The notes beneath the pieces are model-generated. The model worked only from the letters and a program-made list of their open reading frames with translations, did no database searches and was not told where the DNA came from. From contig JAFLTQ010000010.1 in assembly GCA_022510385.1 (NCBI GenBank), positions 33,686-97,685 on the forward strand: a stretch of 64,000 nucleotides of DNA, read 5' to 3'. The translations under genes and the position numbers were made by a program. Source of the DNA: Muribaculaceae bacterium. Lineage in GTDB: Bacteria > Bacteroidota > Bacteroidia > Bacteroidales > Muribaculaceae. The first letter of the stretch is position 1. The number at the start of each line of letters is the position of its first letter. Positions 25,197-33,612 of the stretch are shown one piece after another.

Positions 25197-26003
25197 ATGG
25201 GAAACAGCAAACCATTTTTCAATCGCACACGTCTGCTCTTAGGTGATGACACAATGAAAAATCTTGATGAACTAAGAGTCATCATTTTTGGTGTCGGGGG
25301 TGTAGGTTCATGGTGTGCTGAAGGCTTAATACGTTCCGGGGTCGGCCATTTGACACTTGTAGATAGCGACCGCGTCTGTATCACTAATGTCAACCGACAG
25401 ATGATGGCTACATCCCGTACAGTCGGAATGGTGAAAGTCGACGCTCTTAAAGAGAGACTTCTCGAAATAAACCCGGACGCCGATATTGTTGCAATCCAAG
25501 CCATTTATTCTCAGGAGAATGCTCATCTGTTCAATCTTGACTCTTTCGACTACGTGATAGACGCCATTGATTCTTTAAAAGACAAGGCTGAACTGATTTT
25601 GAATGCATCGCGCTCAAAGGCTATACTTTTATCTTCTATGGGGGCTGCCCTCAAATGTGATCCGGGGAAAGTGGAAATTGCTGAATTTTGGAATGTGAAA
25701 GGGTGTCCGCTTGCGCGTGCGCTCAGACAAAGATTCAAAAAGAGAAAAGAATTTCCCAAAAAGAAATTCTTATGCGTCTTTAGCGAGGAACTTTTAGAGA
25801 ACAAAGGAGTTGAATCTTCTTGCGGCACTGATCGATGCGTATGCCCAAAATCCGAGAAAGCTCCCGGCGACCCCTCTTTGGCCTCCCATGAATGGTGCTC
25901 ATCCAAAGCACGCATTAACGGCAGCCTTATGCATATAACAGCTATTTTCGGACTAACCCTTGCAGGCTTAGTTATAGAACGGTCGAGTGATTCACAGGGA
26001 TAA
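25197..26003 (+). CDS. tcdA: tRNA threonylcarbamoyladenosine dehydratase
   Basis: ThiF/MoeB-superfamily enzyme (TcdA/CsdL) that cyclises t6A at position 37 of ANN-decoding tRNAs to ct6A, using ATP. The 268 residues contain the nucleotide-binding GVGGVGSWCAEGLIRSG (about 32-48), DSDRVCITNVNRQ (about 56-68) and DAIDSLKDKAEL (about 122-133). TsaC, which supplies the t6A precursor, is encoded in the same window at 31574. The gene is alone between the divergent DUF3467-cysS operon and the convergent ispG gene. Confidence 0.92.
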   Translation: MGNSKPFFNRTRLLLGDDTMKNLDELRVIIFGVGGVGSWCAEGLIRSGVGHLTLVDSDRVCITNVNRQMMATSRTVGMVKVDALKERLLEINPDADIVAIQAIYSQENAHLFNLDSFDYVIDAIDSLKDKAELILNASRSKAILLSSMGAALKCDPGKVEIAEFWNVKGCPLARALRQRFKKRKEFPKKKFLCVFSEELLENKGVESSCGTDRCVCPKSEKAPGDPSLASHEWCSSKARINGSLMHITAIFGLTLAGLVIERSSDSQG

Positions 26004-26052
26004 ATCTCTTTACCTGATGGCGCACTCCTGCCTCAGAACCTTGCCTTAATTC

Positions 26053-27672
26053 TCAACCTTCCGATTCTCGAATTAATTTCAGAAGTTCCTCTATGGCTGA
26101 CTCGGAAGGAATGTTTCTTTTTATCAATTCCTTACCTTTATATAGACTCACTTTACCCGGACCGGCACCTACATATCCATAATCTGCATCGGCCATTTCC
26201 CCGGGTCCATTCACTATACACCCCATTACCCCTATCTTCAACCCGGTCATATCCTTTGTGGCTGCCTTAACTTCCTGAAGTGTCTTTTGAAGGTCAAATA
26301 GAGTTCTACCACAACTCGGACATGCTATATACTCTGTTTTGCTTATTCTTAACCGGGTGGCCTGAAGGATACCTAAGGCCAATGAAGCAATATCTTCTTG
26401 TGCCAATGTAGAATCTATCCATATTCCTGAACCATAACCCTTTAACAGCAATGAACCCAGATCGGCCGATGCCTTGATTTGAAGATCCTCTAAATCAGTG
26501 TCGGGATAAGTCACTTTCAATATTATGGGATTCTTCTGCCCTGTGGCCACAAATCTTTCTATAAAGGATGCAATCGAGCCCGGTTGATTGATATTACCAC
26601 TGCTAACAACCATCGGAAAATCATCTCCATATTCCACTATTTCTCCCTCAGCATCCGCAAAATGCCATTCTTCCGGGAGCTCTTTAATATCATACCCGAC
26701 TATCACCGGATAAGAAACTTTTTCGAATCCGGGTATCTTTTTTGCCGCATCCCGGGTCTTTCCCGGAAACTCTTTCTCCGGAACAACTATGGATTGATGA
26801 TCTTTCCTACTCTCTATATAATCTCTTAATTTCCTCGCAACAGGAATCTCGTGTTCAGGATCTTCCGTTAGAGAAACCCTTATTGTGTCTCCTAATCCCT
26901 CGCCAAGAAGGGTACCTATACCAACGGCACTCTTGATTCTGCCATCCTCGCCATCTCCCGCTTCTGTCACTCCCAGATGAAGGGGAAAATGCATCCCCTC
27001 TTCTTCCATCCTCCGTGCCAAAAGCTCTACAGTCTCCACCATCACGCCGACATTCGATGACTTTATCGATATCACTACATTATTGAAACCCTCCTGTCTG
27101 CAGATTCTCAAATATTCAAGTGCCGATTCCACCATCCCTTCCGGCGTATCGCCATATCTGCTCATTATCCGGTCGGACAATGACCCATGGTTGACTCCCA
27201 GACGAATAGCCCGACCATACCTCTTGCATTTTTCAAGAAAAGGCACTAAGGTTTCCCGGATCTTTGCTATCTCTGAATCATACTCTTCATCAGTGAACTC
27301 AAGCTTCTTGAATGTTCTGGCCGGATCAACGAAATTTCCCGGATTTATCCTTACTTTCTCACATGTTTCAACTGCTTTAAAAGCTGCCGAGGGATTGAAA
27401 TGAACATCTGCCACTAAAGGAACTTCACACCCCTTCTCATCAAGACTTTTGCGGATGGCTGCCATATTGGAAGCCTCTCTTTCGCCCTGGGTTGTGAGTC
27501 TCACCAACTCACCGCCCGCTTCAGCTATCCTTAAAGTCTGGCTGACACTCCCCTCTGTATCCATTGTGGAGGTATTGGTCATCGACTGTATCCGAATCCG
27601 GTTATCCCCTCCAATTCCGATATTCCCCACTCGGGTCTCGCTCGTCTTCCGTCTGCTATAATTATATTTCAT
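26053..27672 (-). CDS. ispG: 4-hydroxy-3-methylbut-2-enyl diphosphate synthase (IspG/GcpE), insert-containing form
   Basis: IspG reduces MEcPP to HMBPP in the MEP isoprenoid pathway, using a [4Fe-4S] cluster. At 539 residues it is the three-domain form with an insert of roughly 150 residues (about 290-435) between the TIM barrel and the iron-sulfur domain; the E. coli enzyme has 372. Motifs: NIGIGGDNRIRIQSMTNT near the start, RINPGNFVD (about 108-116), and the cluster cysteines in CPSCG (about 453-457) and GCIVNGPGE (about 485-493). It is the last gene of the rluA-PAP2-ispG operon, starting 10 nt after the previous stop. Confidence 0.95.
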   Translation of the reverse strand: MKYNYSRRKTSETRVGNIGIGGDNRIRIQSMTNTSTMDTEGSVSQTLRIAEAGGELVRLTTQGEREASNMAAIRKSLDEKGCEVPLVADVHFNPSAAFKAVETCEKVRINPGNFVDPARTFKKLEFTDEEYDSEIAKIRETLVPFLEKCKRYGRAIRLGVNHGSLSDRIMSRYGDTPEGMVESALEYLRICRQEGFNNVVISIKSSNVGVMVETVELLARRMEEEGMHFPLHLGVTEAGDGEDGRIKSAVGIGTLLGEGLGDTIRVSLTEDPEHEIPVARKLRDYIESRKDHQSIVVPEKEFPGKTRDAAKKIPGFEKVSYPVIVGYDIKELPEEWHFADAEGEIVEYGDDFPMVVSSGNINQPGSIASFIERFVATGQKNPIILKVTYPDTDLEDLQIKASADLGSLLLKGYGSGIWIDSTLAQEDIASLALGILQATRLRISKTEYIACPSCGRTLFDLQKTLQEVKAATKDMTGLKIGVMGCIVNGPGEMADADYGYVGAGPGKVSLYKGKELIKRNIPSESAIEELLKLIRESEG

Positions 27673-27682
27673 TCTTAGAGCT

Positions 27683-28519
27683 CTATCTGATATACATTAA
27701 AAAGAAAACTGAACAGAACCCTACCAGATAACCGGCAAGCACCTGCCATACCGTATGTCTTCCAAGCCATATCCTTGCTGAACCTAAAAGTCCCGCTGCT
27801 CCCACTGTGATTAAAAGCCACACAAAGAGGGCGGGTTCTACTGCGATATCCCTTTGAAGTCTTATCAATAAGGCCACAAGTCCCGCTATGGCTGCCGCAT
27901 GTGCAGAAATTTTCCACTTGAAATTTATCGCCATATTAATCAACGACGCAAGTGCCCCTCCACAAAAGAACATCGCCGCCCAGACAGGTGCCCCCCTGCT
28001 GGCCATAAACCATGCGGAAGCCCCGTAACACAATGCAGTTATAATATAAGGGATGGTGCGTTCCTTTCTTCCGTTCAATCCCGGATCCTCAATTACACCC
28101 ATCACTTTCAATAAAAATATGAGTAATAAAGGTGCAAATAAATTAATTCCGGCTATCACAAAGGTCACCGCGGTCTGCAGATTGGCTGGAAGCACGTCTA
28201 ATATCGATAGGCGGAATATAAACAGAATCCCGGCTACCGGCATTACAAGGGGTATCAAAACCCATGATATCACATGGCTGAAAGTATCTATGAATCTCTC
28301 AAAACCGTTAACCGGTTCTTCTCCCGTAGGCAAGGGTGGGGGCAGAGGTTGATTTATTTCCTCTATTATCACTACTTCTTCAACCGGTTTAATGGTCGGA
28401 CCGAAAAGTGATTCCCTCATACCATTGAGGCTATCACTCCGTTTTTCAGTATTCCCTCCCTCTCTTTCGTCGCGAGGGTCCGGCACTTCCGGATAATATG
28501 ATGATGTGTCTATAGGCAT
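27683..28519 (-). CDS. PAP2-like membrane protein with a degenerate active site
   Basis: A 278-residue protein with a polar, proline-rich cytoplasmic N-terminus (1-75) and about six transmembrane helices. The C-terminal half resembles PAP2/lipid phosphatases: GRKERTIPY (about 155-163) where KxxxxxxRP is expected, KISAHAA (about 203-209) for PSGH, and SARIWLGRHTVWQVLAG (about 246-262) for SRxxxxxHxxxD. The last motif has Gln where the Asp of the catalytic triad normally is. The gene lies between an RluA-type gene and ispG; a role with isoprenoid diphosphates would fit the context but is speculation. Confidence 0.65.
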   Translation of the reverse strand: MPIDTSSYYPEVPDPRDEREGGNTEKRSDSLNGMRESLFGPTIKPVEEVVIIEEINQPLPPPLPTGEEPVNGFERFIDTFSHVISWVLIPLVMPVAGILFIFRLSILDVLPANLQTAVTFVIAGINLFAPLLLIFLLKVMGVIEDPGLNGRKERTIPYIITALCYGASAWFMASRGAPVWAAMFFCGGALASLINMAINFKWKISAHAAAIAGLVALLIRLQRDIAVEPALFVWLLITVGAAGLLGSARIWLGRHTVWQVLAGYLVGFCSVFFLMYIR

Positions 28520-28524
28520 ATTCT

Positions 28525-29436
28525 TTACAATTTAAAAGGAACTGCAGATTCAAAATACATATCCTTTTTTGTTATGGGATGGGCAAAACGAAGGGTCTTT
28601 GCATGAAGGCAAAGGCGTCCAAGCCTGCTCTGTTTCGCTCCATATTTACGGTCGCCCATAATGGGATGACCCATTTCTGAAGCATGCACCCTTATTTGGT
28701 TCTTTCTTCCCGTGTCAAGAGTGAATTCCACTAAAGATATTCCATGGGCACGAGCCTTTACCTTATAGCGGGTCACAGCCAAACGTCCTTCATCCTCACG
28801 ATCGGTGGAATAAACCATATATTGGGAATTCTCGGCAAGCCGGCTTTTGATAAACCCCTCGTCATCTTTTACATACCCTTCAAGTATGGCCACGTAGAGC
28901 CTCTCCAACACATAATTGTTCCAATTGTGACGTAGTGTCTCTTGTGCCTCTTCACTTTTCGCAAACATCATGACACCACTCGTATCCCGGTCAAGTCTAT
29001 GCACTACAAAAAGCTTATTGCAAGGATCCTTCCTTTTCAGATAATCTCTCAGGATGTCGTAAGCAGACTCAATCTTTTTCTTCGATGCATTAGGTATCCC
29101 TACAGATAGAAGGCCATACCCCTTTTCAACAACTATTACATCATCATCTTCATACAGCAGTTTTAAACGCGGATGCCTGAAGATTATAAAGGGTCGACTG
29201 AAATTTATTTTTACTTCATCTCCCGGTTTCACTGAAGCATCAAAGGCCGTTGTAACCTTGCCATTGAGCATTATTTGACCATGCTTCAGCCAACTCTTTA
29301 TCTCTGTCCGGCTCGCGGTATTCACTTCAGAAATGATGAATTCGAGTAATCCTCTTTCTTCCTGTCCGTTGTTGATTATTTGTTGGATCCGGTCTCCCCT
29401 AAATTGTGGTGCACTATGATGCCTCGCTTTTTTCAT
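28525..29436 (-). CDS. RluA-family pseudouridine synthase
   Basis: RNA pseudouridine synthase of 303 residues. An N-terminal S4-like RNA-binding part (about 30-85, with SRTEIKSWLKHGQIMLNG) is followed by the catalytic domain with the signature HRLDRDTSGVMMFAKS (about 145-160), whose second Asp is the nucleophile. Further family motifs are GRKNQIRVHASEMGHPIMGDRKYG (split about 244-267) and LHAKTLRF. The target, rRNA (RluC/RluD type) or tRNA, cannot be told. It starts the operon with the PAP2-like gene and ispG; gaps are 5 and 10 nt. Its ATG lies 5 nt from a perfect promoter box. Confidence 0.93.
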   Translation of the reverse strand: MKKARHHSAPQFRGDRIQQIINNGQEERGLLEFIISEVNTASRTEIKSWLKHGQIMLNGKVTTAFDASVKPGDEVKINFSRPFIIFRHPRLKLLYEDDDVIVVEKGYGLLSVGIPNASKKKIESAYDILRDYLKRKDPCNKLFVVHRLDRDTSGVMMFAKSEEAQETLRHNWNNYVLERLYVAILEGYVKDDEGFIKSRLAENSQYMVYSTDREDEGRLAVTRYKVKARAHGISLVEFTLDTGRKNQIRVHASEMGHPIMGDRKYGAKQSRLGRLCLHAKTLRFAHPITKKDMYFESAVPFKL

Positions 29437-29440
29437 ACGC

Positions 29441-29448
29441 CAAATTTA
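29441..29448 (-). promoter_or_regulatory. promoter -7 box abutting the RluA-type start codon
   Basis: The minus strand reads TAAATTTG, GCGT, then ATG at 29436. The expected transcription start coincides with the start codon. Geometry and sequence are the same as in front of the yjjG-like gene (11844-11851). Confidence 0.55.
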
Positions 29449-29553
29449 CATATTTTTCATCGCTTTTGACTAACTTTGAAAAATTATGCACATTTTTTTG
29501 ATAATATCATGGGTGATATCCTTTCAATATCGACTGTTTTCCGGAGAGTTCTT

Positions 29554-29561
29554 TAACTTTG
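29554..29561 (+). promoter_or_regulatory. promoter -7 box for the nadE operon
   Basis: TAACTTTG is a perfect -7 match with no obvious -33 element. Transcription near 29566 would leave a leader of about 49 nt to the GTG at 29615. A second TAACTTTG at 29471-29478 could serve as an upstream start. Confidence 0.5.
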
Positions 29562-29614
29562 GATCAAAGCGTTGCCCATTTCATTATCCTTTTAAAATTA
29601 AAAACCTGTAAGCA

Positions 29615-31558
29615 GTGAACCAATCGAATAATTTCGGATTCTTCAGGGTCAGAGCATACGTGCCCGAGGTAAGGGTTGCCGACACTCTATTCAATGCATC
29701 TCAAATAATCCAAGCTGTTAAAGAAGCTGAGAACGACCGGGTTGACTGTATGGTTTTCCCTGAATTGTCTGTCACCGGATACACCTGCGCCGACCTATTT
29801 CAACAAGAGTTGCTTATGCAACAAGCTGAAGAGGCTGTAATCGATATTCTCAACAAGACTAAAGAATGTGATCTCATTTTTGCTGTGGGAGCCCCTGTCA
29901 GGGTGGGAGATAAAAGATATAATTGTGCAGTTGTTATTTGCAAAGGGAATATTTTGGGGATTATACCCAAAACCCACTTGCCTAACTATAACGAATTCTA
30001 CGAAAAAAGGTGGTTTGAATCGGGTCGAGGCCTCGAATGTTCCAATTTCAGCTTTGGAGGGTGTTCCACCTCATTCGGCACAAACCTTATATTCAACTAT
30101 AAGGATGTGAAAATAGGAGTGGAATTATGTGAGGATCTTTGGGTGCCTAATCCTCCAAGCAGCAATTTAGCCATGGCGGGCGCCGAAGTATTGCTTAACC
30201 TTTCAGCTTCCGATGACCTTATTGGGAAACGCGATTATCTGTGCAATCTTATCAGCCAGCAATCCGCTCGTTGCAGATGTGCCTATGTGTATGCATCCGC
30301 CGGATGGGGCGAATCTTCAACCGACCTCGTTTTCTCCGGTAAAGCTTTGATTGGCGAAGATGGCCGGCTTTTTGGCGACGAGGACTTTTTCTCAATCAAA
30401 CCCATTTCACATACTCGTGATATTGACATAGAGAAACTTCGTCTTGATAGGATAAGATTCAATACCTTTACAGAAAATTTGGTTACTGAAAAGGAGTATC
30501 AATTTGTTAATCAAAGTCTCACTCTTGACCGTAGGCCCGAACCGTTCCATCTGAATTTTCATGTTGAACCATATCCTTTCGTGCCTCACGAACCGAAAAA
30601 ATTAGACATTCGCTGTCAAGAGATTATCAATATCCAGGCATATGGCCTTATGAAGAGGCTTGCATCCATTGGGTGCAGAAAAGTTGTAATCGGCATTTCC
30701 GGTGGCCTTGATTCCACTCTTGCCCTCCTTGTGGCCGTTAAAGCTTTCAATTCTCTTAATATCCCCCTGAAGAATATTATCGGAGTCACTATGCCGGGAT
30801 TTGCAACGACTTCACGCACGAAAAGCAATGCCGTCAGGCTCATGGAGAAACTTGGGGTGACCATCCTTGAAATCCCTATCGGGGAGGCTGTCTCCCTGCA
30901 TTTCAAGGATATCGGACAGAATCCTGACAAATATGATGCTACCTACGAGAATTCTCAGGCACGGGAAAGGACTCAGATTCTTATGGACCTTGCCAACAAG
31001 GAGAATGCCATAGTGGTCGGAACAGGAGACATGTCGGAACTCGCACTTGGCTGGTGTACATATAATGGTGACCAGATGTCGATGTATGGCGTCAATGCTT
31101 CTGTGCCTAAAACCTTGGTGAAACATCTTGTAAAATGGTTCACAACAATCTATGACCCGGAAATTTCAGCAATACTTAATGATATTTGTGACACTCCTAT
31201 AAGTCCGGAGCTTGTCCCTTCTCTTGATGACAATATAACACAAAAGACAGAAGATCTTGTGGGTCCTTACGAGCTCCATGACTTCTTCCTATTTCATTTC
31301 CTGAGAAACAGCTTCTCTCCTAAAAAAATTCTTTTCCTGGCATGCAATGCCTTTAAAGAAACTTATTCTGCTGAAACTATAAAAACCTGGCTGAAAGTAT
31401 TCATTAAAAGATTCTTCTCACAACAGTTCAAGCGTTCTTGTATGCCGGATGGTCCAAAGGTGGGAAGTGTAAATCTTTCGCCACGCGGCGACTGGCGCAT
31501 GCCCTCTGATGCTTCTCCGGAAATTTGGCTAAGGCAACTCGACGATTCTCTAAACTAA
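29615..31558 (+). CDS. nadE: glutamine-dependent NAD(+) synthetase
   Basis: NadE converts nicotinate adenine dinucleotide to NAD+, using ammonia from glutamine. The 647 residues comprise an N-terminal CN-hydrolase (glutaminase) domain with its Glu-Lys-Cys triad in FPELSVTGY (about 48-56), the Lys of GIIPKTHLPNYNEFYE (about 114-129) and VELCEDLWVP (about 168-177). The synthetase domain has the PP-loop GISGGLDSTLAL (about 361-372), and GTGDMSELALGWCTYNGD near 470. The start is GTG, chosen because the sequence after it matches the family N-terminus. It heads a plus-strand run to menC. Confidence 0.96.
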   Translation: MNQSNNFGFFRVRAYVPEVRVADTLFNASQIIQAVKEAENDRVDCMVFPELSVTGYTCADLFQQELLMQQAEEAVIDILNKTKECDLIFAVGAPVRVGDKRYNCAVVICKGNILGIIPKTHLPNYNEFYEKRWFESGRGLECSNFSFGGCSTSFGTNLIFNYKDVKIGVELCEDLWVPNPPSSNLAMAGAEVLLNLSASDDLIGKRDYLCNLISQQSARCRCAYVYASAGWGESSTDLVFSGKALIGEDGRLFGDEDFFSIKPISHTRDIDIEKLRLDRIRFNTFTENLVTEKEYQFVNQSLTLDRRPEPFHLNFHVEPYPFVPHEPKKLDIRCQEIINIQAYGLMKRLASIGCRKVVIGISGGLDSTLALLVAVKAFNSLNIPLKNIIGVTMPGFATTSRTKSNAVRLMEKLGVTILEIPIGEAVSLHFKDIGQNPDKYDATYENSQARERTQILMDLANKENAIVVGTGDMSELALGWCTYNGDQMSMYGVNASVPKTLVKHLVKWFTTIYDPEISAILNDICDTPISPELVPSLDDNITQKTEDLVGPYELHDFFLFHFLRNSFSPKKILFLACNAFKETYSAETIKTWLKVFIKRFFSQQFKRSCMPDGPKVGSVNLSPRGDWRMPSDASPEIWLRQLDDSLN

Positions 31559-31573
31559 AGGTATATCATTTAA

Positions 31574-32146
31574 ATGGGTTCAGACTTCTCAGAAGATCTT
31601 AAAGCTGCTCTTTCTGCGATACAGAAAGGGGGGATAATCCTTTACCCAACCGACACTATATGGGGAATCGGTTGTGATGCCCGCAATTCTGAAGCGGTCA
31701 AAAGGATTTTCGACCTAAAAAAACGGGCAGACAGCAAATCAATGCTCGTATTGGTTGACAGCGAAGCATCTCTTGAGAAACTGACAGATGATATCCCTGA
31801 AGTGGCCTACCAACTAATTGAGGCAGCAGTAAATCCTATTACCATTATCTACGACGGTGCTCACAATGTGGCTCCTGAACTAATAGCGGAAGATGGTTCT
31901 TTAGGAATCCGGATTACACGCGAGGATTTCTCCCGCAGTTTGTGCCGACTGATGCGCGCCCCATTGGTTTCTACTTCAGCAAATATTAGCGGAGCTCCCT
32001 CTCCCTCTAATTTCTCAGAGATCTCCGACTCTATTATCAAAGGAGTCGACTACGTCGTAAAATATCGTCAGGATGACAATGGCAAAGCTACGCCGAGCAA
32101 TATCATCAAACTTGGAAATGGAGGACTCGTAACTATTATGAGATGA
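31574..32146 (+). CDS. tsaC: L-threonylcarbamoyladenylate synthase (TsaC/YrdC)
   Basis: TsaC makes threonylcarbamoyl-AMP from threonine, bicarbonate and ATP for the t6A modification of tRNA. The 190-residue protein is the single-domain YrdC form, with the motifs LYPTDTIWGIGCDA (about 23-36), KKRADSKSMLVLV (about 50-62) and PLVSTSANISGAPSP (about 132-146). It starts 15 nt after nadE and its stop overlaps the next start by 4 bases (ATGA). Together with tcdA in this window it covers both ends of the ct6A pathway. Confidence 0.94.
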   Translation: MGSDFSEDLKAALSAIQKGGIILYPTDTIWGIGCDARNSEAVKRIFDLKKRADSKSMLVLVDSEASLEKLTDDIPEVAYQLIEAAVNPITIIYDGAHNVAPELIAEDGSLGIRITREDFSRSLCRLMRAPLVSTSANISGAPSPSNFSEISDSIIKGVDYVVKYRQDDNGKATPSNIIKLGNGGLVTIMR

Positions 32147-33570
32147 AACCGGCGGAGATTTCTAAGAGCACACAAAGGGCGAAATATGTGGTTACCGATC
32201 TTTTGACCGGTGCCCTCGCGTTTTGGGTTTTCAATATCGTCAGATATTACCTCCTCCAGGAGGTTCATTCCGGATATTACTCCCTTTCAAGTTTTCTTGG
32301 CTCCACGAAGCTTATTGTTGAGCAATGTGTTGTTCCTTTCGTCATGCTTGTTATATATTGGATTTCCGGATATTATAACAGGCCTTTCCAAAAATCAAGA
32401 CTCCAGGAATTCAATGTAACCTTCTTCTCCTCTATCATCACTACGGTGATTATATATCTCGTTTTGCTGATCAACGACCAAACAGGAAAACGTATCATCA
32501 ATTATGAGATGATTGGAATCCTTTTCCTTCTCCTGTTTTTAATAACTTATTTTCCTCGTCTGATTATAACCACTTTAGTCATCTCACATTTCCGTAAAGA
32601 CAAATGGCATATAAATGTCTTGATTATCGGCAACTCTTCAGTTTCGCGAAATGTTGCCAAAAAACTTTATGAAGATAATAAAGTATGCAAATATAATCTT
32701 CGAGGCTTTGTGGAAATTCCCGGTGAACATTCCATCAAAGACTCCATGCCGGTCTTTAAATTTGAGGATTTTGAGAAAATATGCGGCAATCTCGAAATTA
32801 ATCAAGTGATTTTAGCTCCCGAATATCATGACGATAAAAAGGTAATGATGCTGCTTTCAATATTGTTCCCTCTCGATATTCCTGTTAAAATATCACCTGA
32901 CACTCTTTCATATGTCACTTCGGCAATCAGAATGAATGATATCTATGGTGAACCTTTTGTAGATCTCACGACTCCGGCAATCAGCGAATCTTCGAAAAAT
33001 ATCAAGAGACTGTTTGATGTCTCCTTCTCTATTTTTGTTTTGTTGGTGTTATCACCTTTGTTTGCTATCCTTGCATTATGTGTCAGATTCTCTTCCAAAG
33101 GCCCGGTGATTTACAGTCAGGAAAGAATAGGGCGTCATCAGAAACCTTTCAGCATACTTAAATTCCGCACAATGATACTGAATGCCGAGGAGACAGGGCC
33201 TCAGCTTTCTCAAGATAATGATCCTCGCATCACAAGGGTCGGACGCTGGATGCGTAAATATCGTTTCGACGAACTGCCACAGTTCTGGAATGTGATTAAA
33301 GGTGATATGTCTATAGTCGGACCTCGTCCGGAACGTGAATTTTATATACGGCAAATTGTCCAGGAAGCCCCTTATTATACGTTAGTATGTCAAGTAAGGC
33401 CGGGCATAACTTCATGGGGAATGGTGAAATATGGGTATGCCTCTTCTCTTTCACAGATGATCGACCGCACCCAATACGACCTCATCTATCTCGCAAACAT
33501 GTCCCTTTCTGTTGATTTTAAGATATTGATCTACACTTTTAAAACTATTATATCAGGTTCCGGTAAATAA
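32143..33570 (+). CDS. polyprenyl-phosphate sugar-1-phosphate transferase (WcaJ type)
   Basis: Polyisoprenyl-phosphate hexose-1-phosphate transferase of 475 residues, the type that starts capsule or exopolysaccharide repeat units on undecaprenyl phosphate. An N-terminal part has four transmembrane segments (about 18-140), then a CoA-binding-like Rossmann domain (about 150-265), a fifth membrane segment (about 292-312), and the catalytic domain with KFRTM, the basic-acidic MRKYRFDELPQFWNVIKGDMS (split about 367-387) and VGPRPE. No other polysaccharide genes lie nearby, so it may feed a pathway elsewhere. It is translationally coupled to tsaC. Confidence 0.92.
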   Translation: MKPAEISKSTQRAKYVVTDLLTGALAFWVFNIVRYYLLQEVHSGYYSLSSFLGSTKLIVEQCVVPFVMLVIYWISGYYNRPFQKSRLQEFNVTFFSSIITTVIIYLVLLINDQTGKRIINYEMIGILFLLLFLITYFPRLIITTLVISHFRKDKWHINVLIIGNSSVSRNVAKKLYEDNKVCKYNLRGFVEIPGEHSIKDSMPVFKFEDFEKICGNLEINQVILAPEYHDDKKVMMLLSILFPLDIPVKISPDTLSYVTSAIRMNDIYGEPFVDLTTPAISESSKNIKRLFDVSFSIFVLLVLSPLFAILALCVRFSSKGPVIYSQERIGRHQKPFSILKFRTMILNAEETGPQLSQDNDPRITRVGRWMRKYRFDELPQFWNVIKGDMSIVGPRPEREFYIRQIVQEAPYYTLVCQVRPGITSWGMVKYGYASSLSQMIDRTQYDLIYLANMSLSVDFKILIYTFKTIISGSGK

Positions 33571-33612
33571 TTCTTTTTCATCTAATCGACTTTCTCGGAC
33601 CACCACTTTAAA

